Shown here one piece after another: positions 48,801 to 58,900 of a stretch of DNA of 64,000 nt; the first letter of the stretch is position 1; each line of letters opens with the position of its first letter. Position numbers and translations under genes: made by a program. Location: positions 248,001-312,000 of the forward strand of contig JBAJFG010000280.1 in assembly GCA_037903475.1 (NCBI GenBank), in the 5' to 3' direction. Under the pieces are notes generated by a model. The model ran no database searches and had not been told where the DNA came from. It saw only the letters and a list, made by a program, of their open reading frames with translations. The stretch comes from Ancylostoma caninum. Its lineage: Eukaryota; Nematoda; Chromadorea; Rhabditida; Ancylostomatidae.

Positions 48801-50292
48801 CAGCCACATACAGGGCCGGTCACTCACTCTTGCACCGCACAAAAGCGCCCACCTAGTCTGCCGCGCCGCACCACACACGCGGCGCGGCAAAATATTTGGA
48901 CGCTGGTGTTGTCAAGCGGTGTCTTCCACCGTTTCCTCACTACCTCTGTCCTAATTTTGAAACGCTTGAGTGAGAACACAAGCAAAAAATACCAACAACA
49001 CGTCCAGCAACCACAGCATCCAGCTGATCTACCGCATCGCGAGGTGATGCGTCGCGGCAGACCAGACGGTTGGCATTTCGTGGTGCAAGAGTGGCGAACC
49101 TGCACTGCAAATAATGGTTTTGTCCATTTAGTTCATTGCTAGCTTCATTATTTGTGGATGAAGACGTGATGACGAAATGCCATTATGAGAAGAAACGCTT
49201 GAAGGTGAGCTATTTCTAAGCAGCACTTCTACTATGGAAAACGCTGAGGATTAGCTGAAGGAGATTTCCTACCGTCTTTAAAATTGTATCCGTTTCAAAC
49301 ACTGCGGTAGTTGAAGGCATCACCCCATCTCAGAATCATTCTGAGATTTTCATGTGAAAAGAATCTCTAGGAGCTGCTGATCACAATTGCACATGTGATG
49401 CCGTGCAAAACTGCCGAAAACCCGTTTTCGAGCCCTAATTCTTGTGGAGCCTGTGGGCGGAGCTGCGGCGCTGAGGCACTGCCTGAATAATTCGCTCCAA
49501 AGAGGACGCTTCTTTGGAGGTTCGTAATCCTCGTGAGTTTCTCATTCACTCTCCATCAGAACCGAAAATGCGCTCATTGCGTGACGAGCGAGGGAATACA
49601 TGAGGTGAAAAACTTGTAATTTCGCATTTGCTCCGCCCACAGGCTCCTCAATGATTGAGGCTTGAAAATGGGGTCTTCAGCAGTTTTTCATTGAATCACA
49701 TATATCACCGTGATCAGCAGCTACTGGAGATCCTTTCCAGGCAAAAGTTTCTAACACAATTCTGAGGTGTGACGATGCCATTAAGTAATACTACGTGCTA
49801 ACTGCCTAGCTCTTCACCCCCTACTACCCATGTGCACATTATCGCGCTGTTTTCCGCACTGACTTTTCTCCATCTATCTTTTCCGGTGAAATAGAGCATG
49901 TATGAAGTGATTTCAGACGGATCGCATCTGGCGAGAGATTCTGCGTACAATGGGTGCCAAGTACAAGGATGGAGAGTTCAAGGACAAAATTGTGGAACTT
50001 GACGAAAATGGGCAGCTGACAAGCAAACCGCCAACGCTGCGACTGACCAACCCGTTCCAGGCCTGTATGGTGTAAGGATTAGGTCATGCTTTTCTAAGGT
50101 CATCTTCTGTAGAAAGCCGCGTAATCCTGAAGAAAAAAAGTTCTGCAAAATCTGTGATAAGGCCAGACGAGGGGGTTTGGATCCCAACAGATTTGTTCCA
50201 GATATGAGTACGACGAAGAACGCGACTTCGAACACGTTGTGGGAACGTACATGACGGAAACGCGGCCGTGCGATTCAGACAGATCCAGATAG
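42872..50292 (+). CDS. Secreted Cys-rich protein with an Ig-like domain and a WxxWSxC segment
   Basis: Twelve exons join in perfect phase: 42872-43156, 44139-44276, 44501-44568, 44622-44754, 44811-44937, 47074-47216, 47334-47371, 47424-47524, 48067-48208, 49132-49204, 49917-50071 and 50202-50292 (497 aa). A signal peptide (MILLDLVDVLLGALLLISCS) opens the protein. An Ig-like V/I fold is indicated by VDLPCLMCELAFVFNGKMKM and, about 110 residues later, LSIIRASPASQGVYFCYDGQ. A Cys-rich part follows, with RWEPWSKCEGN and QKREAHCYLV resembling a thrombospondin-type or FAM187-type segment. No membrane span is visible near the C-terminus (TETRPCDSDRSR), so it is probably secreted. Vertebrate FAM187 proteins are my best guess at family; this is weak. 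Introns up to 2.1 kb carry repeats. Confidence 0.75.
43290..43476. repeat. Foldback element with telomere-like TTAGGC blocks (uninterrupted copy)
   Basis: About 187 bp with ends AAAAGGGAGTTGGGGGGGG and its complement. The interior has GCCTAAGCCTAAGC on one side and AAGGCTTAGGCTTAGGC on the other, i.e. inverted short stretches of the nematode telomere unit TTAGGC. The sequence aligns with the two halves of 25115-25668 without its 411-bp insertion. It lies in the first intron of the Ig-like gene. Confidence 0.85.
43500..44015. repeat. Weak inverted repeat and decayed exon-like block in Ig-gene intron 1
   Basis: GTGATGCATCCGGGTGG near 43539 recurs inverted near 43960 (CTGGATGCATCATTCAGG). The same stretch includes GTAGTCAATCCCTCGAAG before GTAAGC, similar to the end of exon 1 (GTAGACAATCCGTTAAAG before GTAAGC), perhaps a small decayed duplication. 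Confidence 0.35.
45909..45985 (-). repeat. tRNA-like SINE head, copy C
   Basis: On the minus strand: GTGGCCATAGCTCAGTTGTG (A-box-like), then a GCGAGTCCGAGACC B-box-like block, then TGTTTTGCCC. It shares a ~37-base core with copy D (GGATATCACGCAACGGTCGC). The acceptor stem does not pair, so it is not a functional tRNA. Confidence 0.6.
46197..46290 (+). repeat. tRNA-like SINE head, copy A
   Basis: GCATAGCTCAGTGAGTTAAG is A-box-like and GGGATCGGATCC is B-box-like, followed by CCGTTTTGCAAATAC. No acceptor-stem pairing, so not a working tRNA. Confidence 0.55.
46341..46420 (+). repeat. tRNA-like SINE head, copy B
   Basis: GGATGGCTCAGTGGTTTGAG resembles an A-box and GCAGGTTCCACTCC a B-box. It lacks the TTTTGC tail found in the other copies and may belong to another subfamily. 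Confidence 0.45.
46661..46750 (+). repeat. tRNA-like SINE head, copy D
   Basis: GTATAGCTGAATGGTGTAGT, then the core shared with copy C, GCGAGTTCGAGACC (a good B-box), and TGATTGTTTTGC. Confidence 0.6.
47625..47800. repeat. Degenerate array of CTTGTCGACAACTTG units
   Basis: At least five diverged copies of CTTGTCGACAACTTGTT and partial forms lie between 47625 and 47800. GTCGAC is palindromic, so each unit is a small foldback. Intronic. Confidence 0.7.
48822..49100. mobile_element. Foldback MITE with GC-rich arms
   Basis: The left arm ~48824-48869 (CACTCTTGCACCGCAC, AGTCTGCCGCGCCGC) is the imperfect complement of ~49050-49098 (CGTCGCGGCAGACCAG, GGTGCAAGAGTG). Element length ~280 bp. It ends 31 bases before an exon of the Ig-like gene. 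Confidence 0.75.
49316..49779. mobile_element. Foldback MITE, family X copy 2
   Basis: About 464 bp, homologous to 38066-38480. Left end GGCATCACCCCATCTCAGAA, right end the complement of GGCATCGTCACACCTCAGAA. Inner arms carry GAGCCTGTGGGCGGAG and its complement CTCCGCCCACAGGCTC, so this copy keeps a longer foldback than copy 1. Confidence 0.85.
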
Positions 50293-50897
50293 ATACAACC
50301 AAAATAACCTTTGAATTTGAGAGTTAATAGCTTAAGAATGTTGACATAATGCAACCGGGTTACTTAATAAATTAACATACTGTTGCTCTAAATAAAAGCT
50401 AGTAATTATTCAAAACTCAAATGATCGGCCGTTGCAAACATCAATGTTCTTCTTACGTTTTCCAACGCTTTTCTTTTTTTCTTTGTCTTTGTTTTCACTC
50501 TGAAATACTAACCCTAGCGTGACAACAAATATAAGCAAAGCATCAATACCGGCAACATCCGAAAACCGCAGCGCATAGCCGGTAAAATGCAAGCAATATG
50601 TATTTAGTGAAATATAAGTCACTGCATGTGTACGATGCAACAATTTTCTTAAACAGTCAGAAATCACAAATTATGAAAATTGCATAGAAACAAAAAGTGT
50701 TGGGAGATTTCCTCTTGGAAATTCCGCAGACTTGCAATTATGGAAACACAGATTGTCAGTAAGTTTAGAATTTAATGGAAAATGGTAAAGTTTGGATTTC
50801 TCTCCATCCTTTGAATGTCAGATACCTAGGGATTCCAAAATGTGAGATATCAGTAGAAGCTCATTGTTTTCCTAGCACTGAGGTAATGTGGGGAACT

Positions 50898-51058
50898 TCA
50901 AACGGCCGTGTGCAAGGGGCGGGACCGCGGCGCGGCATGGCACTCGGGTTGTCTGCTGCTGGCAGAAACAGACAACCAGAGACCAAGTGCAGAACGCAAG
51001 TGTCTCTGCTCTCTGAGAGCCGCGCTGCGGTTCCGCCCCTTGCACACGGTCGTTTGGA
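50898..51058. mobile_element. Short foldback element, ~39-bp GC-rich arms
   Basis: Arms 50898-50936 and 51019-51058 share GTGTGCAAGGGGCGG with its complement CCGCCCCTTGCACAC and a GCGCGGC block. The loop holds a second hairpin, GTTGTCTG with CAGACAAC. The element is ~161 bp and non-coding. Confidence 0.85.
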
Positions 51059-52872
51059 GTGCCCTGTAGGGAAGTTCCTCTAAAAACTTCAGTTTTACAG
51101 GATATCCTGAGATCGTTTGAATTTCAGTAGGAATTTGTACAGCGCATGTGGTAGATCAGAGTTCACTTATTTCTATTATGTGACCTAGGATGAGATGGTG
51201 CTTCCGACGCGATATCACCTTTATTTCTCAGATTTTAAAAGCCACATCGACGGCACCGTACAACAAGGGATAGAAAAATTTCATTCGCAGCGCGAAAAAT
51301 TCTCCATTTCCGTTGGGGTCCGTCCTCACTGTACTGGCTGCCCCAGGAGCACTGTAAGATCGCATAGCCGTTCTCGGCTCGAGTCGGAATTTGCATCAGA
51401 GTTGGAAATTTCTTTGTAGCATGGTATTTCTGCAGATGAATGGCAGGTGTGAGTGACTTCAATTCCAAATCTATTGGTACATTTATCCTCAACAAAATGC
51501 CTTGGATCCCGTGGATTCCACCAACATGTGACTATGCATGACAATATTATGTGTTCTGCTATGTCTGTGACTATAGCAAACCGGTTACTAGTTGCGTAAT
51601 GATACTGGTTGGTGTCAACATCAGACCGGCACCGCTTTCATTGATCATGCTTACGTGCAGAGTTTAGCGAGTGAATTAAGAACAGAGTGGATGTCCCTTT
51701 TTTAAATACCCACGAGAAATAAAAGAAAAATAAAACTGAAAACTCTTAATGATTTGCTTAGTTCAGCACATAGATACGAGTGCACAGAAAAATCGCACTG
51801 AAGTAAATTGAAACAACGAGTAAAAAGGAATTTTGTATATACAACACTGACATCATTGGCAGTTGTGAAAACCGATCGTGAGGAGAGTATTAGTAAACAT
51901 TTACGCAAAGCAACTGTTCTCAAGAGCCATCGCGCTCTTCCATGTAGGGTTAAGTCCAAGGATCGTACCACTACTTCATAGTCGACGTAAAGAGATCGCT
52001 AAGGTTCACTTCCCTCAGAAATCCCATAACTAAGAGCGGAAGAAGTGTTGACACTTAAGGTCTTACGCACGAACCCTCCAATGCGTACCGCTTCCGCTCA
52101 GGGAGATCTATTCGCTCCATACTTATCAGGATTCGTGGAAGAGGGCACTGTACAGCTCAACAGACAATTTCTGAAACGTTTACAGACATTCTACGACGAA
52201 GTGAAGATGTGCATTCAGGTGTAAAGCAAATAAAGTGAAGCATCAACGCGGCTAATCATATTACAGTACGCAAAAATGACATCATGACACCTGAAGCAAA
52301 GGTAAATTGACATGGGTAAACGACGATGAATCAATCCTAGTATGGCGTCCATAAAAGTAACGATTTTGTTCATGAAGTAGTAACACTAAGCTATTAGGCA
52401 CAGAATGCCGAAATTCCTCCAAAAAACCCTCTCAGGTTCTCCAAAAACAGGAATTCCTTCTCATCTTCTCTGGAAAATAGAGCAAAAACCCATTGGAAAC
52501 AACGACAACTATGCTGGCGCGCCTAATTTTGCACTTTTGCAGTATAAATGAATAACCAAACAAGTAATGTAGTAAGTAACTAGCATACTGTTGGGGATGT
52601 GGATTACACCCCAATTTAGGCGTTATCAGTCTTTATTCTCGGAGCGGCAGAGAGGAAAAGTTGAAGGAAAAACAGGGAACAACAACATAAATGAAATGTG
52701 AAGTTGCTGGTTAAATTTTGTGAATTTTTGTTGAAGAAGGTGCGAAGGAGCAAACTAGAGTTACAGATCCGGAAAGCTTGATTTTCTGGCACAAAGAAGT
52801 CGAATCTTCAACCATGTCGCTCCATTGCAGAAGGCAATGCCTAATTGATCCTAAAGCAATGCTAACAAAAGT

Positions 52873-53436
52873 GCACGAAGTTAAGCTGTGTTTTCGGAAC
52901 GAGAAATATATGGTTGGAAAGCTTATCCCAAATGATGTTATAGATTATATTTGAAATTTGCTAAGTGATTAATACAAGCTCAAAATTCCATTTCCTGCCA
53001 TTTTGACATATACCTCCCTCAATCATGGCGTGGCAGCTGGATAGCCGAGTAGGTGGTGATGCTGTCACACAGGATGGAGGTCGAGGGTTTGCATCCTGCC
53101 CCCAATTTTGTTTTGCAAACTTCAATTGCTGACCTTTGACAGGGTGAGGAGCTGTTCAGGAGATAAAAGAACAATAGCTACGAGTGCTGCTTTGAGAATA
53201 ATGGAAAACTGCTCTATACTGACTCGACCTCCACCCTATGTGTCAGCATCACTATCCACTCGGATATCCAGCTGCCAAACCCATGATTGAGGGAGGTATA
53301 TGTCAATATGGCAGGAAATGGAATTTTGAGCTTGTGATAACCATTTAGCAAATTTCAAATATAACCTGTAACATCATTTGAGATAAGCTTTCCAACCATA
53401 TATGTCTCGTTCCGAAAGCGCAGCTTAATTTCGCGC
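52873..53436. repeat. Large palindrome with ~213-bp arms
   Basis: Left arm 52873-53085 and right arm 53223-53436 are reverse complements at roughly 88-90% by eye, around a ~137-base spacer. Shared blocks include TATATGGTTGGAAAGCTTAT, TATATTTGAAATTTGCTAA and CAAAATTCCATTTCCTGCCA. The left arm runs into a tRNA-like sequence (53031-53120), and its inner part is mirrored in the right arm. Transcripts across it would form a long hairpin. Confidence 0.92.
53031..53120 (+). repeat. tRNA-like SINE head, copy E, in the palindrome
   Basis: GGATAGCCGAGTAGGTGGTG (A-box-like), GGTCGAGGGTTTGCATCC (B-box-like), then CCCCCAATTTTGTTTTGCAA. The TTTTGC tail matches copies A, C and D. Confidence 0.5.
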
Positions 53437-54167
53437 AATTCCCTTGTAAGCAATTTCTGAACGAGTTGATCCGAAATGTTTTGCCACACAAGACTCAAAT
53501 GCTGTTCTGTTTTGACTCCTCACCAGAAGGTCACACCGTTTATTCCTCGATCAGCACTGTTATGCGCTAAGTACGTTAATTAATAAATCAAATGCGTCTT
53601 TGTGTGCTTGTGCCGCGCGCTAAGAGCTGTTAGCGAGGGCGGCGTCTCAGCCACGAAAAGCGACTGGTAAACAGCCATAAACCAGCTCTGATCAACTATA
53701 TAAAACACCAGTGCTTACATGGAAGAGCAAATCACGACACATCCTCGTTTTTCATTGCTACTAGTGTTTGTTTCCCGCTGCTAATCAGTACCTATTTTCT
53801 AAAACCATCTGATCACAACTGAAATCTGCTAGCTTGACTAAACAACTATGTAATCAATGTCCATTGCTGTTAAGACTGTCCAGAGCATTATTTTCGCATT
53901 AATTCGGCTAAGAATTTCGAAAAGATTTATATTGAAAAAGGCAGTAATCTGTCTTGAAAGTGCAAAAATAAAAGTATACTCCAGGAACAAATTATTAACT
54001 ACGTATGGTGATTCGCGTAGACTTAATAGCACGCCTAGAAGGACCTTTAGAAAATTGAAAAATAATGTTTGCTCCCTTTTTTCAACCACTATACAGCTTT
54101 GGAAGCAGTCCCTCGTTGATTTTACCATGATTGTATGAATAAATTCGGTAACGACTTGGTTAAGTAG

Positions 54168-54434
54168 CAGTGCCCGGCGCAAGAGTTTCTAGCTAGGGGT
54201 GGGGGGGGGGGGAGGAGGAGGGGCTGAGAAAATTAGCTACTCCCCCAGATGGAGTAATAAAATTACTAAAATTCCTAATTGTAATTGCAAATAATCAGTA
54301 ATAAACATTTTAGAAAAAATAACAAAAACAAACAGTAACAAATAAGCTCGTAGAATATTTTTATCCATCTCATGAAGTAGTTATAAAAGTTCCACTACCC
54401 AATGTTGGGGGGGGGCTCCCTGTGTTCGCCACTG
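54168..54434. mobile_element. hAT-like non-autonomous element
   Basis: About 267 bp with ends CAGTGCCCGGCGCAAGAG and the complement of CAGTGGCGAACACAGGGAG, each followed inward by a G-run/C-run. Flanking octamers TTAAGTAG and AAAAGAAG match at 5 of 8 positions, compatible with a decayed 8-bp target duplication. A partial relative is at 7929. Confidence 0.6.
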
Positions 54435-54962
54435 AAAAGAAGACATGCCAATTTTGCCCGTAAATTGATGTTTGGACTTCTATCAAATTTCTAAATCAAG
54501 AATAATACTGGATCTACGTGAAGCGTGCGGTTGGTTCAAGCTTCAGACTACAGCAGAATCTCGTTCACCTCCATATTGCCTCATTACTCCCATTCTTATC
54601 TGGATATTGAACCCTTTCCTTCTCATCGAATCTCCTTGTGCTGGGTAGTAGATTGGGAGAGATTTCTGCGAACCCGCTAGAAATAATGCTCTAATGCTTC
54701 GATCCTCATCCGTGGCCCAAATTCCGGGGCAATTTCTCAGGCAAAGTAATCGCGCCAGTGTTCGGCGAGACTGTGGCACGGCTGCGCACTTTAAACACGG
54801 CCGCTAGTGGACAAAAAACAATGCGGAACAGGTTCATGACGCCTGTTGACCGTAATGTTGAGAGGTGACATTCACCCCACGATGTATCACCTAAGCCTGT
54901 CGCGTCTGGTACGTACTCCTGGAATTCCGCCAAATCTAGCACACTCCACTCAGCTATTTCAG

Positions 54963-56340
54963 ATGAGTGCTGTGACGTACTACAGCATTTTGGGCACGTT
55001 CATATGCACAGGCATTCTGCTTGGGACCACTTTCATCATTGTGCTTGATATCGTGGACGAAATTGGCGAATTCCGCACACAAGTTGAGGAGGATCTCGAC
55101 CAATTCAAGGTAGCAGCATTTTTTCTAGAATTTTTTCAGTTCATTTTGTGAAAAATAGCAACAGTTGATTAAAAGAACTCATATGTCGCTATAGACATAT
55201 GCCGATGATGCGTGGAAAACAATGATGAGCGCGAAGCACGAACAGCCACAGAAGCACAACCTCTTCTTTGACTCCATTGTTCGAGTCAGAAGAGCTGGAT
55301 CCTATGCTACAGCAGGAGGTGGTGGCAGCGGAGCCGGCGGAGGTGGTGGACAGTGCCAATGTGCACAACAATCGACTGGCTGTCCCCCAGGACCCCCAGG
55401 TAAAACACATCTTTCGTAAAATGAGATAGGATTTGCAACAAATTTGACATTCTACAGGACCACCTGGACAACCAGGATCTCCTGGTGATGACGGCACACC
55501 GGGACAACCTGGACAACCTGGAAGTGCCGGACAAGCTGATTCCGGATCGCATGGAGGAGGCTGCATCACCTGCCCTGCTGGACCACCCGGTCCACCCGGA
55601 CCAGATGGAGCACCTGGCCCCGCAGGACCGAGCGGAAATCCTGGACTGGATGGACAAGGCGGAGGAGGAGGTTACTTTTACACGCCATAAATTAGTCGGG
55701 TCAACAAATTTATAAATTACAATGTCCTTGCAGGTGAACCTGGACCAGCTGGACCTCCTGGACCACCAGGACCTGACGGAAACCCTGGTGCCCCTGGACA
55801 AGACGGTCAACCTGGAGCGCCAGGTAGCACATTTTTCAAGACTTGTCCAAGTTATGATTAATGCAGAGTTCGTAATGACGAAATGCTTCAGGAACGCGAT
55901 CAACCAGCTCGCCTGGCCCAGCAGGACCAATGGGACCTCCTGGACCACCTGGTCAGCCAGGTCAAGATGGAAGCAGCACCGGTGGTGGAGCACCAGGACC
56001 GGCTGGACCGCCAGGTCCTGCTGGAAACCCTGGAGCGCCAGGAGGTCCTGGAGGACCTGGTCAGCCAGGAAGCAACGGATCGCCGGGATCGGATGCCGCG
56101 TACTGTCCGTGCCCACCAAGAACTGGTGGTGGTGGAGCACCAGTCGGAGGCGGTGGAGGAGCCGGAGGAGGCTTCGGAGCTGGCGGCGGTGGCGGAGCTG
56201 TTGGCGGAGGCGGTGGAGGAGCTTACGGTGGCGGTGCCGGCGGAGCTGTCGGTGGTGGTGGCGGCGGAAGCTACAGCGGTGGAGCCGGCGCTGGCGGCGG
56301 TGGTGGAAACTCCTACAAGCGACGTCTTCGTGTGAATTAG
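54963..56340 (+). CDS. Nematode cuticle collagen
   Basis: Structural collagen of the cuticle. Exons 54963-55109, 55195-55399, 55458-55670, 55734-55823 and 55892-56340 join in frame (367 aa). The N-terminal cuticle-collagen domain has a hydrophobic anchor ([20 protein letters not shown]) and continues [18 protein letters not shown] to [14 protein letters not shown] at the start of the mature chain is a subtilisin-type processing site. Gly-X-Y blocks are interrupted and flanked by cysteine pairs: [18 protein letters not shown] and YCPCPPR. The C-terminus is an unusual ~65-residue glycine-rich GGGGA/Y tail ending KRRLRVN. AATAAA lies at 56363. The start is chosen at the ATG directly after a TATTTCAG acceptor; the frame is open further upstream but without collagen-like sequence. 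Confidence 0.93.
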
Positions 56341-58339
56341 AGCATTCTCTTCCTTTCAAACGAATAAATCGTTCACCTATATTATAGTCTACTCAACTAT
56401 TTTGCCGTGATAGTTTCCAATGGGACCCCACTGAACCGGTTATTTGCGCACAGACGACCTTGCAAACACCGTTTGAACGAGTTTAGCCAATAAGTTAGTG
56501 GTGGAACAACTTTTTCTTTTGTGTAATGAAGGCAAAATCCTCTCAGGTATCTTATTGCTGGTGATAAAGGATAGTTTCCAAGGCCTTCTGGAAAACAAAA
56601 GTAAAACGTTTGAGAAGTGTTAAAAGACATGAGACGATCCAAAATGGGGAAAAGCTCTCAAAGTAACCATGGTATGTCACCGTCAACTACGCAAAATCAA
56701 ATTTCATTAGAAACAAGGCTTGCGAAAGCAGTCACAGTTCAAGCGATTCTTGGAGAATCTAATTCAAAACTGGGAGCAAGAAAGGAAGAGATGTAGTTTT
56801 TTTTCTGCTGGATTCGTATTCTCCTCTGCATAGAGGACTAGCCTGAATTAGAAATGCTTAACGCAGTCAACCCTCAAGATAATCCCATTATTAGTTTCAT
56901 TGAGTGAAATTTAGCTGAATTATTGATTTCAATTAAAGTTTAACTTATACGAATATGACTTCCTGCCATCAATACCCACAATTCAACTGAAATCCTGTTT
57001 CAGTAGTTACAGAACACTTACTGGAATAAGAAACCCTGCGACGTGAAAGAATCGAATAGGAATTACAACCAGTCGGAGAATTGTTCTTTTTAATGACATT
57101 ACTGCGGTAAAATTCAAACTTGTCAAGGTCACAACTGAATCATCGCCGGTTCAAATCACATTGTGGCCGAACTCAAAGATTTATCTTTATCTTCATTGAG
57201 ACGTGTATCTCACACACGTATGGAACAACGAACCAATACCATCCAAGGTAACAATAACGTCCAAACAGCCGACAACTGAATATGAAAAACAGAAAGAAAG
57301 GAAATCGGCCCATAAAATTGACAAGTAAAAAAAATGGAAATCAAATAAAAACTATAACAAATTCTAACAAGTAGATCGCTGGTCAGAAACATGAGCTGCA
57401 AGTCTTCTGAATTTACTAAGCGCCATTTCTAGAACATTCCTTCTTGAAATTTCCGGAAAAACATTCCAATCCAGAATTCTAGTGAATTCCAGGTTAGAGG
57501 TTAGTGTAATTCAAGCTATGCCATCACAATGGTTTGCGATTCTCTCTCACGGACCACCTTTGACTTCTTGATAGAGATGAGTATCGGGAAGTCTGCAATC
57601 CATTACAATACGCAAGGAATCGATCACCAAGTAGTTTTCTTGGAGTATTCGACGACGATACGAACAATAAACGGAGCAATGCCAATGAGATTTTCCCTAT
57701 ACCCACTACCCAATGGTGCCATGGAGTGTTGCCAGGTTCGCTTTGCACTAGAAATATGCTCATACTTCACGAGGGAAGCCTTCCTTTCACGCTTATGGGA
57801 CGTTGTAAGAAATATAGCTTATTCAAAAGCATTTTCGAGTTCTGCATAATTAGAAGGCGTGACGCCAAGCCCGTGCGCGATTTCTCGCGTAAATGCCGCA
57901 TAAAATACAACACTATTACACTAAAGGCAGATTCAGTAAAGTAGGTCCTCTCCGGTGGTAGCAACTGGGAGTAAGTTTATATCACACCATAAGGCTATTG
58001 TCACTTCTGTTATTTCTTTAACAAAAACCTCGCTGATTCTAAAAATATCTTTATTGTAGGCAACACCTGCTGCTGAAAACTATGCCTAATAAGATGGGCT
58101 GCGGAAAATATTACACTTTACCGAGGAGTATGAAGAAAAAAACTAACATGCAGTTTCTATCAGGTTGTCAGAGCAAATCAATAAGAAGTGTACAAACTAA
58201 GTATGGATAAATCTCTGCATTCCAACATCCCCATGTTCAACATTTCTACGTAAACGTATGCATTCGTTCCCAGTATTCTCTTAATTATATTTATAGAGCA
58301 TTATAGAGCAATCCGACCCGGTCGGATAACAAAAGATAC
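56341..58339. other. Intergenic region, no gene seen
   Basis: 2 kb of AT-rich DNA after the collagen polyadenylation signal. A 106-codon plus frame at 57529-57849 (MVCDSLSRTTFDFLIEMSIG onward) has no recognisable domain. No repeat ends were found. Confidence 0.4.
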
Positions 58340-58900
58340 GTTTTGATCCTCCTCACTTATCATCTCAGGATTGGTAATTTCCATTCATCCGGGTCATATA
58401 CTATTGACTATATTGAAGTGCTAAGTAACACCGCTGTTACAGACTTAGGGTTTCACTATAATCATAAGCCTGATTTTACCTCACATTACTCAATTATGTA
58501 TAGCAAGCCACACACGCGTACATTACAAATATTCAAGGTTGTTTCTACTACTGATCAAAATCTGCTCCTATAAGCTTACAAAATGTACGTTCGTCCTATA
58601 ATGGAGTGTGGATCAACTGTATTCAACCCATGTAAGAAAAAGGATATTGCAAAACTTGAAAGAGTACAAAATAACTTCACCAGGAAATTACTCATTATAA
58701 AAGGAAGTTCCCCTTACTCAAACATTCCTTGTGGAATAATAAGGAATCGTAATCTTGATATACCCTCTACTGAATCTCGACGAGGACTCTTGGATGTTCG
58801 CATGGCTTATAAAATACTATACGAATGGGATACTGACGAAGCTAAACAATTCTTTTCATTAGTGACATCCATAACTACAATACCAACGGTGCCCGCTTGA
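58340..58900 (+). pseudogene. CR1-like LINE reverse-transcriptase 3' fragment
   Basis: The translated blocks DYIEVLSNTAVTDLGFHYN, TRTLQIFKVVSTTDQNLLL, then AYKMYVRPIMECGSTVFNPC, KKDIAKLERVQNNFTRKLL and RRGLLDVRMAYKILYEWD match the C-terminal part of non-LTR reverse transcriptases found in many copies in nematodes. An in-frame TAA at 58570 separates LLL from AYKMYVRP. No endonuclease or catalytic YADD region is present, so this is a 5'-truncated dead copy. Confidence 0.85.

Larger units (their letters stand above)
50293..54962. other. Intergenic region Ig-like gene/collagen
   Basis: 4.7 kb without a convincing gene. It contains three inverted-repeat structures listed separately (50898-51058, 52873-53436, 54168-54434). 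The largest remaining frames (51235-51495 minus, 51702-51971 minus, 53838-54182 minus) show no domain. The last ~400 bases should include the collagen promoter. Confidence 0.45.

Noticed and set aside
54846..54962. N-terminal extension of the collagen from an ATG upstream of 54963
   Set aside because: The frame is open but not collagen-like, and a TATTTCAG acceptor sits directly before the 54963 ATG, where the conserved hydrophobic N-terminal domain starts.
55307..56359. 350-codon minus-strand ORF, the longest in the window
   Set aside because: It is the antisense of the Gly-X-Y collagen exons; its His/Arg/Leu-rich sequence is the expected shadow of GGN-CCN codons and it crosses collagen introns.
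55722..56387. 221- and 150-codon plus-strand frames over the collagen
   Set aside because: They are shifted frames of the collagen repeats (Trp/Arg- or Glu/Val-rich), with no signal peptide or domain. The true frame gives Gly-X-Y.
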